Positions 59,969 through 64,000 of a stretch of 64,000 nt of DNA are shown here, piece after piece. The notes below the pieces were generated by a model. The model had not been told where the DNA came from and did not search any database. It saw only the letters and a list, made by a program, of their open reading frames with translations. The first letter of the stretch is position 1. Each line of letters begins with the position of its first letter. Source of the stretch: Termitomyces sp. T153 (taxonomy: Eukaryota; Basidiomycota; Agaricomycetes; Agaricales; Lyophyllaceae); assembly GCA_018296165.2 (NCBI GenBank), contig JACKQL020000020.1:124001-188000 (forward strand). The letters run 5' to 3'. The position numbers and the translations under genes were made by a program.

Positions 59969-61156
59969 TGTCACAACCCGTCCCCTGGACCCCCGCACAT
60001 CATCCAGCAACCTCCCGATTCCCCAAAACCCCCAATGCTCCACTGAACTTCCACCCATGCCCTGCACCTATTTTGGTTAGCCCTGATGCAACCTTGGCTA
60101 ACTCCGACGCCTCCCCGGCTAACTCCGACGGCCCCCTGGCCAACTTCGACACCTTCCCCGCAGCCACTAACACTTACCCTGGATCTCCTGAACCCCAAGA
60201 ACCAACCCAGCTGTTCCCGATCTTCACCACCCATCATCAACTCAACACCCTGGTTCCTCCGACCCATTCTGGAGTATCACGACAACCCCGGAGCAACCTG
60301 CATTCCCAAATGATCCCATCAACATATCAGCGTGGCCTGATCCTTGATTGCAACTGACACCCGCCCACTCCGTCGAGCTCTGCCAAGCCTCGCTGCCGCA
60401 GCTGACGTACCCCAAAGTTCTCTGGTAGTCAGTATATAAGACGTCAAGTAGCTCTTCATACTCTAGTCTTGATATTGCTTATTGTTACCTATGGTCTGAT
60501 TGTTTCCTTCTTGTGTTTTGTGTTTCATGTTTTGTGTTTCGTTTTCCTTACTCTCAGTCTCCCAGTCTTATCTCAGTCTCCCGGTCTTATCTCAGTCTCC
60601 CGGTCTTGTCTTGTCTCCATTTCATTATCATTCTTGTTATCGTTTTGTATCTTCACTCAAATCTACTCTTGCTCCATATCAACTCCATTTCATTTTGTCC
60701 GACACTGTCTCGGTGACTCTGTCCGGCCATTGTGCCCAAGTCTTCCTCAACCTTAACGACCTCACAAACTCCACGATTACGATTACGAACCCCAACACTC
60801 TTTCACCAGGTCCAAACCTTGCTCTTCACTTGGTCCCGGACTCCATCAACCCCAATTGATCCCCCATCCAACCCCGGCTCCGCTCCCATTGATTGTGTAG
60901 CCACCTACTCCTTCACGTCTGTGAATCTCCCATACGGTCTTCTGCCTGAACCCCGCCAAGCCCATCCCATTTCCTTGCAATCCAACTTCTCTGGACCTCC
61001 CCAGATCTGTCCAGATCACATCCCACTGACTATCTGCACAAGCCATCAGTGCCCAGAACGCTTTCAAGTGTTTGGTTGCTAGTGCAAGGGGATCACACCC
61101 GCCTAGTAAGGACTCACCCAGTGCAGCTGAGCCCCCAGGGTCAGTGGAACCTGACA
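59969..61156 (+). mobile_element. Solo LTR E (1,188 bp)
   Basis: Plus orientation, TGTCACAACCC...GAACCTGACA, target duplication GATAC at 59964-59968 and 61157-61161. TATATAAG at 60433-60440. It lies 70 bp from LTR D in inverted orientation. Confidence 0.9.
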
Positions 61157-64000
61157 GATACCAAATGCTGAGCCCTCTAGCTGCAAGGTCTATCTGCTTG
61201 CACCCTGTGAGCAGGATAAATTGGATGCCTTCCTGCAAGAAAAATCTCAGCTCAGGATGAATATAACTTTTCAAGTCTTCAATGGCCTCCCCAGTCTTTT
61301 TTATTAAGAAAAAGGATGGGTCTCTTTGTCTGGTTCAGGACTATTGTGTCTTAAATGCAATGACAGTGAAGAATTGCTATTTTTTGCCACTCATCTCAGA
61401 ACTTGTCAACAACCTTTGAGGTGCACAATACTTCACAAAGTTAGATGTCCATTAGAGCTACAACAATGTGCACATCAAAGAAGGAGATGAGTGAAAGGCA
61501 GCATTTCAAACCAATTGCAGACTCTTTGAACCTCTAGTGATGTTCTTTGGGCTCACCAATAGCTCAGCCACCTTCCAGACTATGATGAATGACATTTTCC
61601 ATGATCTGATTGCAGGTGTTGTCTGTGTATATCTAGACAATATCCTCATCTACACTAAAACTCTGAAGGAGCATCATTAGATCATGTGCATTGTCTTGGA
61701 ATGCCTCTGCCAGCACCAGCTCTGTTTAAAGCCTAAGAAGTGTGAATTTGAGCAGATTAAGGTTAAGTACCTGGGTTTGATCATTTTGCATAGATTGGCC
61801 AAGATGGACCCCATTAAAGTGGCAGGTATAGCAGAGTGGCCTAAGCCAAGAAACAAGAAGGAAGTGCCTTTCTTGGCTTTGTCAATTTCTACCAGAGGTT
61901 CATACAGGATTTTTCCCACCATGCACACCCCCTCTTTGACCTCACAGTTAAGAATACAGCATGGCAGTGGGAGCCCCCACAGCAAGCTGCCTTTGATGCT
62001 CTCAAGCAAGCAGTAACCTTGAAGCCAGTCCTCCTGTTCCCTGACAATGATTTTCCATTTTGTGTGGAAGCAGATAGCTCAGACTTTGCTACAGGAGCAG
62101 TCCTCTCTCAGCAGTCAAAGGAGGATGGCAAATGGCATCTAGTAGCCTTCTACTCCAAGAGCCTTAATGCAGTGGAACAGAACTACAAGATCTACAACAA
62201 GAAAATGCTAGCAATTATTTGGTTCTTTGAAGACTGGTGGCACTTCCTGAAGGGCACATGGCATAAGTTTGAAGTCTGGACAGACTACAAGAACCTTGAG
62301 TACTTCTGTTCTGCTAAGAAATGCAATTGATGCTAGGCTCGGTAGTCCCTGTATATAGCCAACTTTGACTTCTCACTGCATCACAAACCTGGACAAAGCA
62401 TGAGCAAACCAGATGCATTGTCCAGGCAGGCTGACCATGGCATAGGAGCAGGAGATAATGACAACATTGTTCTTCTCAAGCCTGAGCTCTTTGCCATTCA
62501 TGTGCTAGAAGAGATTGTAGTTCAAGGGGATGAGGCAAACATTCTTAGAGACATTCAAAGAGGGAACCAAAAGGGTGCACAGGAGAATGCAGTTGCTCAG
62601 GCTGCACAGGCCCTATGAGCTTGATGGGCAAGCAGAGTCAAGTCAGTGCATGCAGATGAGTGGGGTCTTCAGGATGGGCTTCTGACCTTCGGAGGATGCA
62701 TTTATGTGCCTAACATTTCAGAACTTTGCTGGCACATTGTAGAACAACATCACAACTCTTAGGTAGTTGGACATTCTAGAAGATAGAAGACACTAAAGCT
62801 GATATCCTGGAACTATTGGTGGCCACAGATCTTCAGATATGTAAGCACCTACACTAGCACCTGTGATCTCTGTCTTTGCACTAAGCCTCACTGCTAGCCA
62901 CCCATGGGCCAGCTCCACCCACTTTCTATTCCAGCTGCCTGCTAGAGTGTTGCATTGGCAGATTTCATTGTGGAACTCTCAGATGCTCATAGATATGATG
63001 CAGTGATGGTAGTCATGGACCTTTATAGTGAATGAGCCCACTTCATCCCTACCCACACAACATGCTCTGCCTTGGGAGTGGCTAGTCTGTATTGCAAGAA
63101 TGTCTGAAAGCTCCATGGTTTGTCTAATGGGTATGTCTCTGACCAAGGCTCCCAGTTTGTGGCAGAGTTTACTTGGGAACTGTACCATTTGCTCAGAGTG
63201 AAGCTCTATACCACCACCACCTATCACCCTCAGTCAGATGGGCAGATAGAGTGTGTTAATTAGGAACTGGAACAGTATCTCCACCTTTCTTGCAACAAGA
63301 AGCAGGATGACTAGGATGAGCTCCTGCCAGATGCTGAGTTCCAGTATAACAACCATGTTCACTCTTCCACACAGATGACTCTATTTTTTCTAGACACTGG
63401 CAGGCACTCCCACATGGGATTTGAACCTTGTGCACACCCTTCTGAGAATGATTCCATGAATGAGTTTGTGGATAGGATGAAGAGGGTGCAGGAGGAGGCA
63501 AAAGCTGTGTTAGTAAAGGCTAAGAACAACATAGCATGCTACTATGACTGTCACTAGATGCCAGCCCCAGTTTACAAGCCAGAAGACTGTGTGTACTTGG
63601 ATAGCTCAGATATTAAGACAACAAGGCCATCTCAAAAACTGCCACATTGTCATCTTGGCCCCTTCATGGTCAAGAAAAAAGTGAGGCCTTTAGCATACCA
63701 ACTTAAGCTCCTAGCAGGCCTATGCTAATTGCACTCAGTCTTCAATGTTGTCAAACTTTTCCCAGTGCCAGAAGATCCAATATCTGGCTGCTGCCCTAAG
63801 CCACCCCCACCACCAGTCCTGGTCAATGATGAGGAGTATGAAGTGGAGAAAGTCTTGGATAGCAGGATATTCTGAGAGAAGCTGCATCTCAAGGTGAAGT
63901 GGAAAGGATATGGCATTGAGGACATCTCTTGGGAACCATAGGCCAATGTGTGTGCACCTGCCCTAGTCTGGGACTTTACCACAGACATCTCAATGCTCCA

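Larger units (their letters stand above)
55945..64000 (+). mobile_element. Gypsy-2, second copy of the chromodomain Ty3/Gypsy family (continues past the window)
   Basis: Same family as Gypsy-1. 5' LTR at about 55945-56302, then gag, protease, RT, RNase H, integrase and chromodomain on the plus strand, running off the window before a 3' LTR. Two solo LTRs (D and E) are nested within pol. Confidence 0.88.
56421..64000 (+). pseudogene. Gypsy-2 gag-pol remains
   Basis: Gag from ATG 56421 with LPCPALPDVYNGDCKAGECF (about 56710) and a CCHC knuckle CQCYRKAGHFSHHC (about 57480). Protease LLNSGATGLFLD near 58030: the catalytic Asp of DSG is Asn. Then DFEDVF, cut at 58748 by solo LTR D, resuming 59904-59963, cut again by LTR E and resuming at 61162. 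[40 protein letters not shown] (YLDN for YLDD). RNase H: PFCVEADSSDFATGAVLSQQ. Integrase: VELSDAHRYDAVMVVMDLYS, YVSDQGSQFVAEF, TTYHPQSDGQIE. Chromodomain: DEEYEVEKVLDSRIF and LKVKWKGYGIEDISWEP near 63830-63940. Many in-frame stops; inactive. The chromodomain identifies a chromovirus, a group thought to target chromatin marks. Confidence 0.88.

Noticed and set aside
60469..60859. ORFs rich in Ser/Leu/Phe within LTR E (and mirror frames in A, C and D)
   Set aside because: Copies of the same LTR leader in several overlapping frames; no consistent protein is kept among copies.

Overview
The window looks like a transposon-rich chromosome segment of a filamentous fungus, most likely an agaricomycete (mushroom-forming basidiomycete). 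The reasons are short GT-AG introns of about 50-70 bp in the host genes, a GFA1 gene with six exons, a small secreted protein with an N-terminal signal peptide, fungal-type Helitrons, chromodomain Ty3/Gypsy, Ty1/Copia and LINE remains, and strong CpG depletion in the older repeats. Organism assignment is inference; no rRNA or other marker is present.

Layout. 1-9.76 kb: old AT-rich repeat-like DNA with an (ATT)n microsatellite, one 1.19-kb solo LTR (A) and a hypothetical Cys-motif ORF. 9.76-17.1 kb: Helitron copy 1, with an apparently intact three-exon Rep-helicase gene (about 1,849 aa) followed by a 59-bp tandem array. 17.1-23.64 kb: the only clear host island, CpG-rich, carrying a small secreted protein gene (18758-19788) and GFA1 (21161-23640). 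23.9-24.5 kb: LINE fragment and SINE tail. 24543-31828: Helitron copy 2, minus strand, same gene with at least seven nonsense codons and no frameshift noticed, inserted into a SINE-like tail. 31.8-33.2 kb: a 555-bp sequence present twice, each copy holding two head-to-head tRNA-derived SINE-like units. 33.2-35.8 kb: LINE pieces on both strands. 36.5-54.7 kb: a nested stack. An old Copia element (minus) was broken by Gypsy-1 (38695-52627, TSD GATGC) and by two solo LTRs (B and C); Gypsy-1 was itself broken by a 2.07-kb gag-like-only LTR element (41600-43665, TSD ACAAT) and by a nearly complete young Copia (46504-52067, TSD TGAAG). 55.9-64 kb: Gypsy-2 (plus, chromodomain, runs off the window), interrupted by two solo LTRs in opposite orientation (D and E).

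How the parts relate. GFA1 supplies glucosamine-6-phosphate for chitin and glycosylation; the neighbouring secreted protein is an independent host gene. The rest is mobile DNA. Element boundaries are defined by TG...CA ends plus exact 5-bp target duplications, or, for Helitron 2, by a reconstructed empty site. Most disabling mutations I could compare are C-to-T or G-to-A transitions, often CGA to TGA, which fits deamination of methylated CpG. I found no CRISPR array and no gene cluster of an obviously new kind; the most interesting material is in the mobile-element architecture: self-priming and half-tRNA priming signatures, the hairpin arrays of the Helitrons, the gag-like-only LTR element, and the solo-LTR family.
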